The notes beneath the pieces were generated by a model that saw nothing but the letters and a program-made list of their open reading frames with translations, was not told where the DNA came from and searched no databases. Source: a virus. From it: DNA of 42,424 bases. Where the stretch lies: the IMG/VR virus record IMGVR_UViG_3300046477_000087, positions 1 to 42,424 of that record, one strand, 5' to 3'. Within the stretch, counting starts at the first letter, position 1. Each line of letters starts with the position of its first letter. Both the position numbers and the translations under genes were made by a program. Shown here piece by piece: positions 5,919 to 14,245 of this stretch.

Positions 5919-6226
5919 TAAGGCCTCAGTGGCACCTGACGGAGGATTGCCTTGATTTCCTGCAAGGTGTCAGCCACAGCGTCGAACTTGGTTTCCATCT
6001 TCACCATGCGCTCGGAGAGCGGTGCCGCCGATGTTGCCTGCCGCTCAAGAACATCGATCCTTCCGCTGATTGTAGCCGCCCACCAAAGCGCCCCGCCACT
6101 CTGAAACGCGAGCGCTGCGATCAATGCGACCGGAATATGTTTGTCGATTTTCCAGTTCCGATCAGACCGCATGGAGCCTTCCTCCGGCTCTTCAACGTCC
6201 GGGGGAAATATAGGTTCGTGGTTCAT
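5918..6226 (-). CDS. Small membrane protein with coiled coil, lysis-cassette associated
   Basis: It starts at ATG 6226, overlapping the holin stop (ATGA). The 102-residue product has an acidic N-terminus (MNHEPIFPPDVEEPEEGSM), one membrane segment (VALIAALAFQSGGALWWAA) and a C-terminal helical region (RIDVLERQATS, MVKMETKFDAVADTLQEIKA). The one-TM-plus-coiled-coil plan and the place after the holin would fit a spanin-like or holin-modulating role, which is inference from context. Confidence 0.72.
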   Translation of the reverse strand: MNHEPIFPPDVEEPEEGSMRSDRNWKIDKHIPVALIAALAFQSGGALWWAATISGRIDVLERQATSAAPLSERMVKMETKFDAVADTLQEIKAILRQVPLRP

Positions 6227-6621
6227 CGCTTGATGATCCTCGCCACCTTCTCGATCGTTCGGCCGCCGAACCACATTGCCATGACCATGCCGGCCCAGGG
6301 CTGAATGTCGCCGCCGAGCGGATCGGTCGAGCCCCAGCCTAGAACCTTGTCCCATACTACGGCCTTAACGATAAAGATGGCGAAAGCGTATTGAACCATG
6401 GCCCTCGGAAGGGCCGTCCACCACCTGCCTTCCTCGGCAATGGTGACCTGGGACGCTAACTCCGCCTCGCGCTGCTCGACTGCAAGCTCACGGGCCGCCA
6501 GATCGGCCGCGATGTGCTCCGCCGTGTTCCCCGCGTCTAGTTTGGCCTTATAGGCGCCGATCAGCCCGGAGATGACCGGACCACCAAGGAATGACAGGAG
6601 CGGGGCGAGGAAGGCGAACAT
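6223..6621 (-). CDS. GTA-type 3TM holin
   Basis: The 132-residue protein matches the pattern of the 'holin of 3TMs, for gene-transfer release' family: a hydrophobic start (FAFLAPLLSFLGGPVISGLI), a charged amphipathic helix, an RWWTALPRAMVQYAFAIFIV segment, then DPLGG and MVMAMWFGGRTIEKV. Holins of this type permeabilise the inner membrane to release endolysin. It sits between another small membrane protein and the TM/coiled-coil gene, two genes downstream of the endolysin. Start ATG 6621 directly follows the upstream stop. Confidence 0.85.
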   Translation of the reverse strand: MFAFLAPLLSFLGGPVISGLIGAYKAKLDAGNTAEHIAADLAARELAVEQREAELASQVTIAEEGRWWTALPRAMVQYAFAIFIVKAVVWDKVLGWGSTDPLGGDIQPWAGMVMAMWFGGRTIEKVARIIKR

Positions 6622-6900
6622 CTAGCCGACTTTCGTAACCAGCCGCAGCACGATCATCGCCAAGCTCATATAGAACGCCACACGGGCGGCTGAGTTCTGC
6701 GGCAGGACCGTGTTGAGGTCGAGCCCCTGCAGTTGGGCGATGACCTCGCAGAGAACGCTTGCCACTACGCCAAAGCTGCCGGTCAATAGGGTCTTTTTGC
6801 CCTTGAGCCATTCCTCCCATGCCGGCGGCAGATGAGTGAGCAGGACATAGGCGACGACCGCGATGACAACGGGAAGGACGTAAAGAATGAGCATAGTCAT
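6622..6900 (-). CDS. Small two- or three-TM protein in lysis cassette
   Basis: ATG 6900 overlaps the endolysin stop (ATGA) and gives MTMLILYVLPVVIAVVAYVL. A second hydrophobic stretch follows (LLTGSFGVVASVLCEVIAQL) and a third (ARVAFYMSLAMIVLRLV). It could be a second holin, an antiholin or another lysis accessory; the sequence does not decide. The ATG at 6942 in the same frame is rejected because it lies inside the endolysin coding end. Confidence 0.7.
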   Translation of the reverse strand: MTMLILYVLPVVIAVVAYVLLTHLPPAWEEWLKGKKTLLTGSFGVVASVLCEVIAQLQGLDLNTVLPQNSAARVAFYMSLAMIVLRLVTKVG

Positions 6901-7664
6901 TTCGGCACTTGAATTGTGATTGCGAAATGCCCGATCAGCCATCCGAGCACGGCACAGCCGAGCGCGATGGCGATGACCCAGCCGATGCCGAGCCCAGCCT
7001 GGTGGGCGGCGGCCGCACCGCCGGCGGCGCCAGCAACCGCGCCGCCTGGCTTGGCGGGATGCGGGAGCGGGAGGGCTGGCGGCTTGGCGCTGGCACCATC
7101 GAATCCGGCGCTGCTGTCAATCTGCGCCATGCGATATATGAGCGCGGCGCATCCGAGCTGCTTATCCGCCACCGGCATAATCGGCCCATGGTCGACCAGG
7201 ACTTTCCCGGTCGTATATTGATCGGTCCCGGACCACACATAGGGCGATGGAACGCCGTGGCTTGCGTAGGCGAGGCCATTGTACTGCTCAAGCAGCGTCA
7301 TCGCGCCGCCGGGCGACCAGTCGCGCCAGGCTCCCGCATAAGGCGGACATTTCGTCAGTGCATCGATGGCTGCGGCTTTGAAGCTGATAAACGGCCCGCG
7401 ACCGGCCGGAACATGGGTCGAAACTCTGTTCCAAGGATCGCCCTGCGCTATATTGGCGCCCCAACTCCCGGAGGCCTCGCGTTCATGAATAACGGCCACG
7501 ACCGACCATGGAACGCCAGTCGCGGCGGAAATCTCCTGATATCGCGACTTTCCGCTGATAAGACGCCGCGCAACTACGTCGATTTCGTTCCTGCGATCGT
7601 CATTGATATGCATCGCCTTCCAACGCTTGGCGTTGGCGGCCGTCAAAGCGGCAATGTCGGTCAT
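6897..7664 (-). CDS. Lysozyme-like endolysin with C-terminal membrane anchor
   Basis: ATG 7664 is preceded at once by GGGGGAGGGT and overlaps the previous stop (ATGA); an upstream TTG is less likely. The 255-residue protein has a lysozyme-like domain, with IHEREASGSW (candidate catalytic Glu61 or Glu63), then QGDPWNRVSTHVP, and LLEQYNGLAY with the conserved YVWSGTDQY. A Pro/Ala/Gly-rich linker then leads to one C-terminal transmembrane helix (IGWVIAIALGCAVLGWLIG). I recall this muramidase-like family in many alphaproteobacterial phages. A C-terminal rather than N-terminal anchor would tether the enzyme to the membrane after holin action or in another way; this is unusual but not unique. Confidence 0.85.
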   Translation of the reverse strand: MTDIAALTAANAKRWKAMHINDDRRNEIDVVARRLISGKSRYQEISAATGVPWSVVAVIHEREASGSWGANIAQGDPWNRVSTHVPAGRGPFISFKAAAIDALTKCPPYAGAWRDWSPGGAMTLLEQYNGLAYASHGVPSPYVWSGTDQYTTGKVLVDHGPIMPVADKQLGCAALIYRMAQIDSSAGFDGASAKPPALPLPHPAKPGGAVAGAAGGAAAAHQAGLGIGWVIAIALGCAVLGWLIGHFAITIQVPK

Positions 7665-7771
7665 ACCCTCCCCCAGAAGATCGCGAGCAGACAATCTCCG
7701 AACATATGTCCAATGACGCCGCCGAAGGCGCTGCCCATCACGAAACCGAAGATGAAAAGCAAAATGGTCAT
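7661..7771 (-). CDS. 36-residue membrane protein coupled to endolysin
   Basis: This short frame starts at ATG 7771, overlapping the upstream TGA (7768-7770). It ends at TGA 7661-7663, overlapping the endolysin ATG. The product (MTILLFIFGFVMGSAFGGVI, then GHMFGDCLLAIFWGRV) is almost all hydrophobic. The overlaps on both sides and the hydrophobic content argue that it is translated. It may be a mini-holin or simply a translation coupler. Confidence 0.65.
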   Translation of the reverse strand: MTILLFIFGFVMGSAFGGVIGHMFGDCLLAIFWGRV

Positions 7772-7971
7772 CCGTCGCGCCCCTTTATCGGCTCGATTGC
7801 ACATCCCGAGGCAAAGCCAATCACACCGGGGCCTGATTTCTTAGCGTCCTGCTCATCCCACGCTATGGCGGCATCGAAACATTCACGCAGCGACTTCATG
7901 TCGTGGCTTTGAGTGATATCGTCCTTCCCGTCTCCCATGATCAGGATTACCGTCAGGACAAAGGTGAACAT
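7768..7971 (-). CDS. Small secreted or membrane-anchored hypothetical protein
   Basis: The 67-residue product starts MFTFVLTVILIMGDGKDD, a hydrophobic leader, and continues with a soluble part containing two Cys residues (LRECFDAAIA, ASGCAIEP). A GGAGGAG site lies about ten bases before ATG 7971. It is the first member of a chain of overlapping lysis genes. Its function is unknown. Confidence 0.65.
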   Translation of the reverse strand: MFTFVLTVILIMGDGKDDITQSHDMKSLRECFDAAIAWDEQDAKKSGPGVIGFASGCAIEPIKGRDG

Positions 7972-7974
7972 CGA

Positions 7975-8373
7975 CTAGACTCCTCCGGGCGCGACGTAGC
8001 AGTAAATTATTGCTCCTGCCCCTCCGAGAAATATGACGCCGTGGCCAGTCGGATTGCCGGCATCCCATTTCACTTTGTTGGCAGGAACGCGGAACTTGGT
8101 GCCAGGGGGAACGTGCGGCCGGGTCACGCCATTTGAGAACGTGTCGTCGCGATCGTCCGTGATAATGGCCACGATGGTATCGCCATCGACTTCGTATTCA
8201 TCGCTCTGATAGGCGTCGGCCTCGCCGCAGCACGATATGTAGGGATTGTCGGGCTGCATCAGCGATTGATACCATTTGCGCACGTTCGGCGGCGTGTCCT
8301 CCCACCCATTATCGCGGGCGAGTGCTGGACATAGGACGGCAACCGCTGCGATGGCGGCGAGAGCAAATTTCAT
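7975..8373 (-). CDS. Exported conserved phage protein
   Basis: The 132-residue protein has a clear signal peptide (MKFALAAIAAVAVLCPALA). The mature part contains WYQSLMQPDNPYISCCGEAD, then AIITDDR, WDAGNPTGHGVIFL and a YCYVAPGGV end. I recall this SCCGEADAY/GNPTGHG family in alphaproteobacteria and their phages as a periplasmic protein of unknown function. Its paired Cys residues would be oxidised outside the cytoplasm. It lies between the tail fibre and the lysis genes. Confidence 0.8.
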   Translation of the reverse strand: MKFALAAIAAVAVLCPALARDNGWEDTPPNVRKWYQSLMQPDNPYISCCGEADAYQSDEYEVDGDTIVAIITDDRDDTFSNGVTRPHVPPGTKFRVPANKVKWDAGNPTGHGVIFLGGAGAIIYCYVAPGGV

Positions 8374-8387
8374 GCTGAATTGTTCCG

Positions 8388-9404
8388 TCAGATGACGCGG
8401 ACGATGAAGGGCAACGTCATTGCGGGCGGCACAATCGTATGACCGTTTCCGCTTCCAAGATTGCTGGTAAAGGCAGCCGTTATGCCGGTTGTATTCGCCT
8501 GGATAGTCGTTTGGGATACCCCACCACCGCTGCTTCCGCCAGATATGTAGATCGCGCCGGCATTCGTGCTAATGGGACTTAGGCCATTGGTAAGGAGATG
8601 CGAATGGCTGGGATCAGTAATCGTAATCCCAGGCTTGAAGGCCGGCAATTCCGCCTGTGTCAGCGTGTGGGTCTGAGCGCCGCCCGATCCTCCAATCACC
8701 GTGCCGTCGAAACTGCCACCCGCAGCGGTGATCCGACCTGCGGTCGAGCCGCCCATATTGTCGAGGCCGAAGATCGCACGTCCGCGAAGATCGGGAAGCG
8801 AGAAGTTTCCGCCGCTGTCTGTGCCAAATGCATTCGGCCCGATGGTCGCATAAAGCACCACATAGGTCGCCTGCGAGATTGCTTGTCCATATAGCAATGC
8901 AAACGAACTGCTAGGAGGGGTTGACGCCAGGTAAGGCACTATTCCTCCGACTGGAACGCCGTAGGTATTATTGAAACTGTTCTGAATGTAGAACGATGAA
9001 TCCGCATTGACATATGTTGCAACGTATGGTGTGCCTTGGATCAGAACACCGGATTGGATTTCGCTGGCCCGCGTAGTCGGTCCGAATCGCAAACCTTTTG
9101 CCCCAAGGCCGTCAACATTAAGCGTTGGTGCCGTACCGTTAGTGACATGCGGGATGAAGCCGATCATGGCGCCGTCTAGATGCGCCAAGGTATCGAATGT
9201 TTGATTTGAAGTCACCGTGTAAGCGGTCGATGTCCCGCCCGTGGTGATAGTCCCGGAGACATCCTGCCGCCAATCGGCAAGACGGGCCATCATGGCGCGA
9301 GCGGAATCGTTGATCGAAGACGGGCTCTGTCCTTCGGCCCAATTGATCGTATTGTCGGCCGTGGCATTTGACGCGGCTGTGCGGGACCAAGACCAGAAGG
9401 CCAT
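8388..9404 (-). CDS. Tail fibre protein with phage tail collar domain
   Basis: This 338-residue structural protein starts with MAFWSWSRTAASNATADNTI and a conserved QSPSSINDSARAMMARLADW segment typical of these fibres. A collar domain follows (YGQAISQATYVVLYATIG, then GNFSLPDLRGRAIFG), and a Gly/Thr/Ser-rich tip (THTLTQAELPAF, HSHLLTNG, IVPPAMTLPFIVRVI). Collar fibres contact the host surface. The start overlaps the stop of the muralytic protein (TAATG). Confidence 0.88.
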   Translation of the reverse strand: MAFWSWSRTAASNATADNTINWAEGQSPSSINDSARAMMARLADWRQDVSGTITTGGTSTAYTVTSNQTFDTLAHLDGAMIGFIPHVTNGTAPTLNVDGLGAKGLRFGPTTRASEIQSGVLIQGTPYVATYVNADSSFYIQNSFNNTYGVPVGGIVPYLASTPPSSSFALLYGQAISQATYVVLYATIGPNAFGTDSGGNFSLPDLRGRAIFGLDNMGGSTAGRITAAGGSFDGTVIGGSGGAQTHTLTQAELPAFKPGITITDPSHSHLLTNGLSPISTNAGAIYISGGSSGGGVSQTTIQANTTGITAAFTSNLGSGNGHTIVPPAMTLPFIVRVI

Positions 9405-10090
9405 TAGGATTGCCCTATTTGCTGAGATTTAAGGAACGCTTGAAGCATGGACATATCGACCGGCGCCCGCTGCTGCTGCGGGAACATCGGCATGGGAGGC
9501 GGCTCCGGTCCACCGGCCGGCAGGAACGATGCCAGGGACGCCCCCTGCGGTGAAGGCGCACCACCGGCCGCCTGTGCCCCGAATAGCCCTATGCCAGGGG
9601 GAGCGGCCGCGGGCGGGATGGCCTGGAATGGGGCGGGCTTTGCCCCTTCAAACTTGCCCACCCAGAACCGCGAGAACTGATCGGCCGTGGCGGTCGCGGG
9701 ATCGATCCCGGAGCCGGCCGGCAGATTCCCGGAAATGGCCTTCTGGGCCATGGCGTCGGACTTGTAATAGGGCCGGATGGCCTGCCAAGCCGGGATATTG
9801 CCGCCCGTGAGCAGTGCGGGGCCGCCGGCGATGCCCTGCTGGTGAGCCAGATAGAGCTCGCCGGGAGTGGGCTGCCGCCCCAGCGCGCGAGCCAGCACGC
9901 CGGAATGTTGCGCTGCCTCCCGTTGCACCGCGGCGGCTTGCGCGGTAGGATCGGTGCGGTTTTGATCGTTGAGGCCGAATTGCGCCTCTTCGGCCGGCCC
10001 GAACTGACCAAGCCCGCGGTTCGAGCCGGTCACGGCATTGGGATTGCCACCAGATTCGATCTGAAACAGGCGGGCGATATAGGGGTCCAT
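9404..10090 (-). CDS. Virion muralytic transglycosylase-like protein
   Basis: The N-terminal 120 residues look like a degenerate lysozyme/SLT domain: YIARLFQIESGGNPNAVTGS and GLGQFGPAEEAQFG (catalytic-type Glu in QIESGGN), then PTPGELYLAHQQGIAGGPAL. The C-terminal half is Pro/Gly/Ala-rich. Such proteins help the tail or ejected proteins to cross peptidoglycan. A 124-bp stretch without a - strand gene precedes it. The ribosome-binding site is weak, and an opposite-strand frame begins at the same point. Confidence 0.82.
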   Translation of the reverse strand: MDPYIARLFQIESGGNPNAVTGSNRGLGQFGPAEEAQFGLNDQNRTDPTAQAAAVQREAAQHSGVLARALGRQPTPGELYLAHQQGIAGGPALLTGGNIPAWQAIRPYYKSDAMAQKAISGNLPAGSGIDPATATADQFSRFWVGKFEGAKPAPFQAIPPAAAPPGIGLFGAQAAGGAPSPQGASLASFLPAGGPEPPPMPMFPQQQRAPVDMSMLQAFLKSQQIGQS

Positions 10091-10301
10091 GGCTCAGTTC
10101 TTTTGGAAGCTGTTTCAGGCCGCAATTATGATTCTAGTTGCGGGATGGATAGCGACCGTCAGTCCGCACACAGGCGGGCCGGCTATTGGCTTTGTGGCCA
10201 TCGCTGCTGCGCTGCTAGGGACGCTGATATTGTGGAAGATTGGGGATTGGATAGCGCGATTGAGCACCCGACGAAAGAAGCCCCATAATCGCGTTTCTTA
10301 G
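10089..10301 (+). CDS. Possible antisense small membrane protein
   Basis: This + strand frame fills the only sizeable gap on the - strand between two structural genes. The 70-residue product has two hydrophobic segments (AAIMILVAGWIATV; AIGFVAIAAALLGTLILW) and a basic tail (ARLSTRRKKPH), a credible membrane-protein plan. AGGGG lies close before ATG 10089. It is the only + strand candidate within the 30-kb leftward operon, and its last 87 bp run antisense to the upstream - strand gene. A chance open frame in GC-rich DNA is still possible. Confidence 0.45.
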   Translation: MAQFFWKLFQAAIMILVAGWIATVSPHTGGPAIGFVAIAAALLGTLILWKIGDWIARLSTRRKKPHNRVS

Positions 10302-11870
10302 CGCCGTCTGCCTTGCCGAAGGTGCATTACGGATAGCGGCCGTCATGGCCTGATTACCGAGATAGCCGCGGCCCATTCTAACCAATGCAGAAAGCGCCAG
10401 CGGACCCCCCACGGCTCCAAGTGTCGCGCCAACTCCCGCACCCTCCGGGCCTTCGCCGCTGCCAAGAACGCCGCCGAGACCAGCTCCCGCCGTTCTAGCA
10501 AGCAGGCGTTGTGCGGTCCCGGAATTTGGAAGCGGCGGCATGATGTTGGTTCCCGCTCGCGCCAAATCGGCAAAATCACCCTGCCCTCGCGCATAGGCTC
10601 GGCGATTCTGCGTCACTGTCGCATTGCGAAGCTGTGCGGGCGAAATCAAACCTTCCGCTGTATCCGCCCCGGCACCCGTGGCCGCCTTCTCGACAACGAG
10701 CATATTCCGGTATTGTCGGCGTGCTTGCTGCCAGTCATTGACCGCTTGGACATTTCCTTGCAAGCGCAGACTTTGCTCCATGCCGTCATCTAGCGCATTG
10801 CGAATGTCGTAGAGCGCATGAGAGAGTTGCGGGTTCTGGGCAGAGCCGCGCGCCGCTCTATCTATCTGAGAGCGCAAGTTTTGATATACGTCACCCGTCA
10901 GAGTCCCATGGTTGTTCACGGCGGCGTTGCCGATATCATCCACAAGTTTTTCGACGATCGGAGCCCGCATGGCAGGCGGCGTAATCGTCAAATAATCTTG
11001 CTTTGCTTTCTGCACATCATTCCACACAGGAACCGTGACGTTCATGCTATTCTGGGATGACAGCCGGTCAAACTCGCCACCGATGCGACCGAAGGCGCGA
11101 TCTATTACCTCTGGCGTGGCTCGGTTTGCGTTCTCGCCAACCTGCGCCAATGCAGCGCGCGTGAATTGTTCTTTTTGGTTCTCGGCTGTTCGGGCCATGC
11201 CGGGCTCTTCAAGGTATTGAAGGCCCTTGCTACCCGTAACTTGACCCGCGCTCAAGTCGGTGACGCCTGCGTTGCGCAATGCATCAACCGATGCCTGACG
11301 TTCGGGGGAAATGGGAAATGGAGTTATGGCGCGGCGTGCCACGGATGGCAGCAATCCGCCGCCGATTGCGCCAGCGGCTCTAGCATAAGGCTCAAGCGCA
11401 GTTCCGGCCGTGGCCTGTCCCGCTGCTTCGCTTGTCGCCCCCGGAATGGCTGCTCGTGTGAGAAGCTTGCTTGCCAAGCTCTCTGGACCACCGATGACTG
11501 CCGGCGCAAATTCGCTAATAGTTTGGGCGTATTTTCCCGCCGTAGTCTTTGGTTCATAGAGCGGCCCGGTTACGCCTTCAACAGCCGATTGAATGCCTTG
11601 CGAAGTCGGCAGATTCGGGCTGAACTTTGTCCCTTGTGGGAGTGGCTTTAATCCGAGTTTGTTTCCAAGCCATTCTCCGCCGGACGCCATTAGGTCGTTG
11701 ATATCTCCGGGAAGGCCAGCAAGTCCAATGGCGCCCTTCACGAGCCCAATGCCGCCGGATTTGGCAGCGTCAACGGCCGGGGACGGCGCCGGCATGGCGG
11801 AGACAACATTCCAAGCATCGGCGCCCGAAGCGGCGGCGGGAGAATGAGAAACAACGTCCCAATCGCCCAT
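10215..11870 (-). CDS. Large virion protein, probable ejection protein
   Basis: The 551-residue protein has no catalytic motif that I recognise. It alternates Gly/Ala-rich hydrophobic stretches (GGIGLVKGAIGLAGLPGDI, GAGLGGVLGSGEGPEGAG) with long helical, polar regions (QKEQFTRAALAQVGENANRA, YQNLRSQIDRAARG). That composition, its size and its place after two similar proteins and before the muralytic protein match the internal/ejection proteins of short-tailed phages. These enter the cell envelope with the DNA. The assignment rests on context. Confidence 0.7.
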   Translation of the reverse strand: MGDWDVVSHSPAAASGADAWNVVSAMPAPSPAVDAAKSGGIGLVKGAIGLAGLPGDINDLMASGGEWLGNKLGLKPLPQGTKFSPNLPTSQGIQSAVEGVTGPLYEPKTTAGKYAQTISEFAPAVIGGPESLASKLLTRAAIPGATSEAAGQATAGTALEPYARAAGAIGGGLLPSVARRAITPFPISPERQASVDALRNAGVTDLSAGQVTGSKGLQYLEEPGMARTAENQKEQFTRAALAQVGENANRATPEVIDRAFGRIGGEFDRLSSQNSMNVTVPVWNDVQKAKQDYLTITPPAMRAPIVEKLVDDIGNAAVNNHGTLTGDVYQNLRSQIDRAARGSAQNPQLSHALYDIRNALDDGMEQSLRLQGNVQAVNDWQQARRQYRNMLVVEKAATGAGADTAEGLISPAQLRNATVTQNRRAYARGQGDFADLARAGTNIMPPLPNSGTAQRLLARTAGAGLGGVLGSGEGPEGAGVGATLGAVGGPLALSALVRMGRGYLGNQAMTAAIRNAPSARQTALRNAIMGLLSSGAQSRYPIPNLPQYQRP

Positions 11871-13379
11871 TTATTGCACCTGTACGGGCTGGCCGTTTTG
11901 AAGCGTCCATACCTGTCCGTTGCGGAACTTGGTATGAATCCCTTCTTTAAGTTGGGATTCCGCTTGCGGAGGCAATTGCGATGCAGTTCCTTTCGCCGCA
12001 CCGGCCGCCTTTCCACCATTCGCCCACGTCTTCATGGCAGCAATGGATTGCTCCGCTTGTGGATCAATGATCGGCGGCAAAGTCGGCGCAATCGCTCCAA
12101 ACGAATCCGAGTGCTTGCGCTCCATTGCCTTGATGCCGCCTTCGTACAGTTCCGCCGCCTTGCCTACGGCGGCGCGCTGCTGCGCGATCGTCCCGTTGAC
12201 TGGGAATCCATTTTCCCAAGCGCGAACTTCGGCATCGCTGTTGCCGCCGCCTTTCCAGATTTTCGACAACTCGTCCGCGAGTGCATGAACATTCAATTGC
12301 GCGGGACCATATTCGACGTTGGTGCCAATCGCATTGCCGATTTCATTTAGCGGCTTATTGACCACAGACCCGCCGGAATAGTTACCCAATCGGTCAAGGC
12401 TGCCAATCAAGGCCACTCCATGATCGGCGGCTTGCCTGATCTGCTGGACGCCGGATTGATCCTTGCCGCCTCCATAGAAGTCGTTGAATGCCTTTTGACG
12501 CTGCTGGTACGTCTGCGCGTTCAGATTTGGATCGGCCTGAGAAATCGCACCTTGCAGCCATTGACCATATGGCGTCTTTAGCAACATGCCGGAAGGATAA
12601 GGCAACTTTCCGGCTACGATGCCTTGCACGAGGTCGGCCTTTTGCGGCCCGAACCGGGGATCAGAGCGGATGGCATCGATGTAAGCTGGTCCCGTCAGGC
12701 TCGTATCGTCTGCCGGCCCCTGACTGGCAGAGGCGCCGGTTCCCCCAATTGGATTGCCGGCCGCGTCGGTAACCTTTCGCGTATTGGTATCGATCCACCC
12801 CTTTATCGGGATGCCAGTGGGGCTCATTCCAACGTCGCCAAAGGTCGGCTTTGCGAAATGCTGCGGCGCAAGCGTCTTGAGCAATTCCGGGTTAAGGGTC
12901 ATCGCCTGGGCTTGGGCAGGCGGAACCCCGGACTGGATCAGGGATTGGTATGTCGCAGCCAAGCTCGATTGCTGCATGTTGCGCTGGTAGTCCATCTGCC
13001 CCCCGGCCGCCATGCCGGGAACGCCCCGCATTAGGCCACCGGAAGCGATGCCGGCCCCCAGCCCCATGAGGGCATTGCTGTGGTTGCCCAGGAAGCCCTG
13101 CAGCGCGTCCATGAAGCCCCCGCCACCTTGGGGAGCCTGCATCGGCGGGCGCATGGGCGGGGCGCTCTGGGGCGCCGGCTGGCCTTGTGGCGGGATGATA
13201 CCGGACGCCATGGCGTCGGCGCCCGGCTGCTGCTGGGGGGGACTCGGGGGGAAGGCGGGGGGAAGCCCGCCAAGGCCCATCGGCTGACTTGCGCCCATGC
13301 CGGCCAATCGCGCGAATAGACCCATCGCGCCGGGAGCATCGACGTTCGGGAACATGGAGGGATCGAAGAGGCCGGCCAT
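11871..13379 (-). CDS. Large Pro/Gly-rich virion protein, probable ejection protein
   Basis: It starts at ATG 13379, just after the stop of the upstream gene; the longer frame from 13436 would overlap that gene. The product is about 502 residues. A Pro/Gln/Gly/Met-rich N-terminal third is followed by a mixed domain (TGPAYIDAIRSDPRFG, QTYQQRQKAFNDFYGG, RAWENGFPVNGTIAQQRAAV) and a C-terminal NGQVWTLQNGQPVQVQ. Similar modules occur in internal virion proteins of podoviruses. No enzyme motif is visible. Confidence 0.68.
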   Translation of the reverse strand: MAGLFDPSMFPNVDAPGAMGLFARLAGMGASQPMGLGGLPPAFPPSPPQQQPGADAMASGIIPPQGQPAPQSAPPMRPPMQAPQGGGGFMDALQGFLGNHSNALMGLGAGIASGGLMRGVPGMAAGGQMDYQRNMQQSSLAATYQSLIQSGVPPAQAQAMTLNPELLKTLAPQHFAKPTFGDVGMSPTGIPIKGWIDTNTRKVTDAAGNPIGGTGASASQGPADDTSLTGPAYIDAIRSDPRFGPQKADLVQGIVAGKLPYPSGMLLKTPYGQWLQGAISQADPNLNAQTYQQRQKAFNDFYGGGKDQSGVQQIRQAADHGVALIGSLDRLGNYSGGSVVNKPLNEIGNAIGTNVEYGPAQLNVHALADELSKIWKGGGNSDAEVRAWENGFPVNGTIAQQRAAVGKAAELYEGGIKAMERKHSDSFGAIAPTLPPIIDPQAEQSIAAMKTWANGGKAAGAAKGTASQLPPQAESQLKEGIHTKFRNGQVWTLQNGQPVQVQ

Positions 13380-13380
13380 G

Positions 13381-14244
13381 TCACTTTGCCCCAAAGAAGT
13401 TGTTGCCACCGAACAGCCCGGCCCCCGCGATGCCAAGCCCCGCCAATTGCTGCCAAAGCGGCGTTTGGGTCTGGCTGGTCTGGGTGCCGTTCGATTGCTG
13501 GCCGAGCTGCGCCAGCGGCGTCAGGAGGCTTTCATAGGCGCCCATATTCGCGAACGGCAAGTTCTGCTGCAGGTTCGCGGCCTGGAGCTGCGCTTGGCCG
13601 GGCGCCGTGGCGAGGCCCGGAATAGCCCCCGCCAAGCCCGCGCCGGCGAGCATGTTCTGGTTGCCCATCTGGTTAAAGCCGGTCAGCCCTTGCGCGGTCG
13701 TGTTGCCAGCGCCGAACAGCGAGTTCGAGGCGCCCTGCAGGTTCGCGGCGTTCTGATTGTACTGCGATTGGATCAAGCCGCCTTGTCCTTGCGCCAAGCC
13801 ACGAGCGAGTGCGGTCGAGTTTGCCGGCGATAGATCGCGCCCCGCGGCCGCAAATCGGCTGTCAACGTTGTTCGTGATGTCGTTGCCGAGCGTCCGGTAG
13901 GCATCAGAGAATCCGGGCGTATTGAACGGATTCAGATTTGCCGGATTGGTCAATGGCGAGAGCGAATTTTGCAGATTGCCATAGGCCCCCTGTAGCATTC
14001 CGGCTTGATTGTTCGCCCCGCCGCCCGCAAATAGAGAATTGGCCGCCCCCCCAGCCTGCGGAGCAAAATTTTGGAGCCCGTTCGCGCCGCCGAGTAGGGA
14101 ATTGACCGCATTCGTCTGATTGCCTGAAACCCCGGTATTGACGCCACCGAGATTGCCGAGCAAGCCCTGGAGTTGCGGAACAGCAGGTTGCCACGGTTGC
14201 GTGGCTGCGGTTATATTCTGTGTGGTGGTCGGTCCAGAACCCAT
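13381..14244 (-). CDS. Gly/Asn/Gln-rich virion protein, probable internal or ejection protein
   Basis: The 287-residue product is rich in Asn, Gln, Gly and Ala (LLGNLGGVNTGVSGNQTNAV, GLAQGQGGLIQSQYNQNAAN), with a conserved-looking NTPGFSDAYRTLGNDITNNV segment. It ends in a hydrophobic stretch (LAGLGIAGAGLFGG). The composition and position, first of three consecutive genes of this type, suggest an ejection or tail-internal protein. There is no clear family match from sequence alone. Confidence 0.65.
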   Translation of the reverse strand: MGSGPTTTQNITAATQPWQPAVPQLQGLLGNLGGVNTGVSGNQTNAVNSLLGGANGLQNFAPQAGGAANSLFAGGGANNQAGMLQGAYGNLQNSLSPLTNPANLNPFNTPGFSDAYRTLGNDITNNVDSRFAAAGRDLSPANSTALARGLAQGQGGLIQSQYNQNAANLQGASNSLFGAGNTTAQGLTGFNQMGNQNMLAGAGLAGAIPGLATAPGQAQLQAANLQQNLPFANMGAYESLLTPLAQLGQQSNGTQTSQTQTPLWQQLAGLGIAGAGLFGGNNFFGAK

Positions 14245-14245
14245 A

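Noticed and set aside
6909-7844. 311-codon + strand frame across the lysis genes
   Set aside because: It is antisense to the endolysin and its coupled membrane peptides. The composition is Arg/Gly/Pro-rich without any motif.
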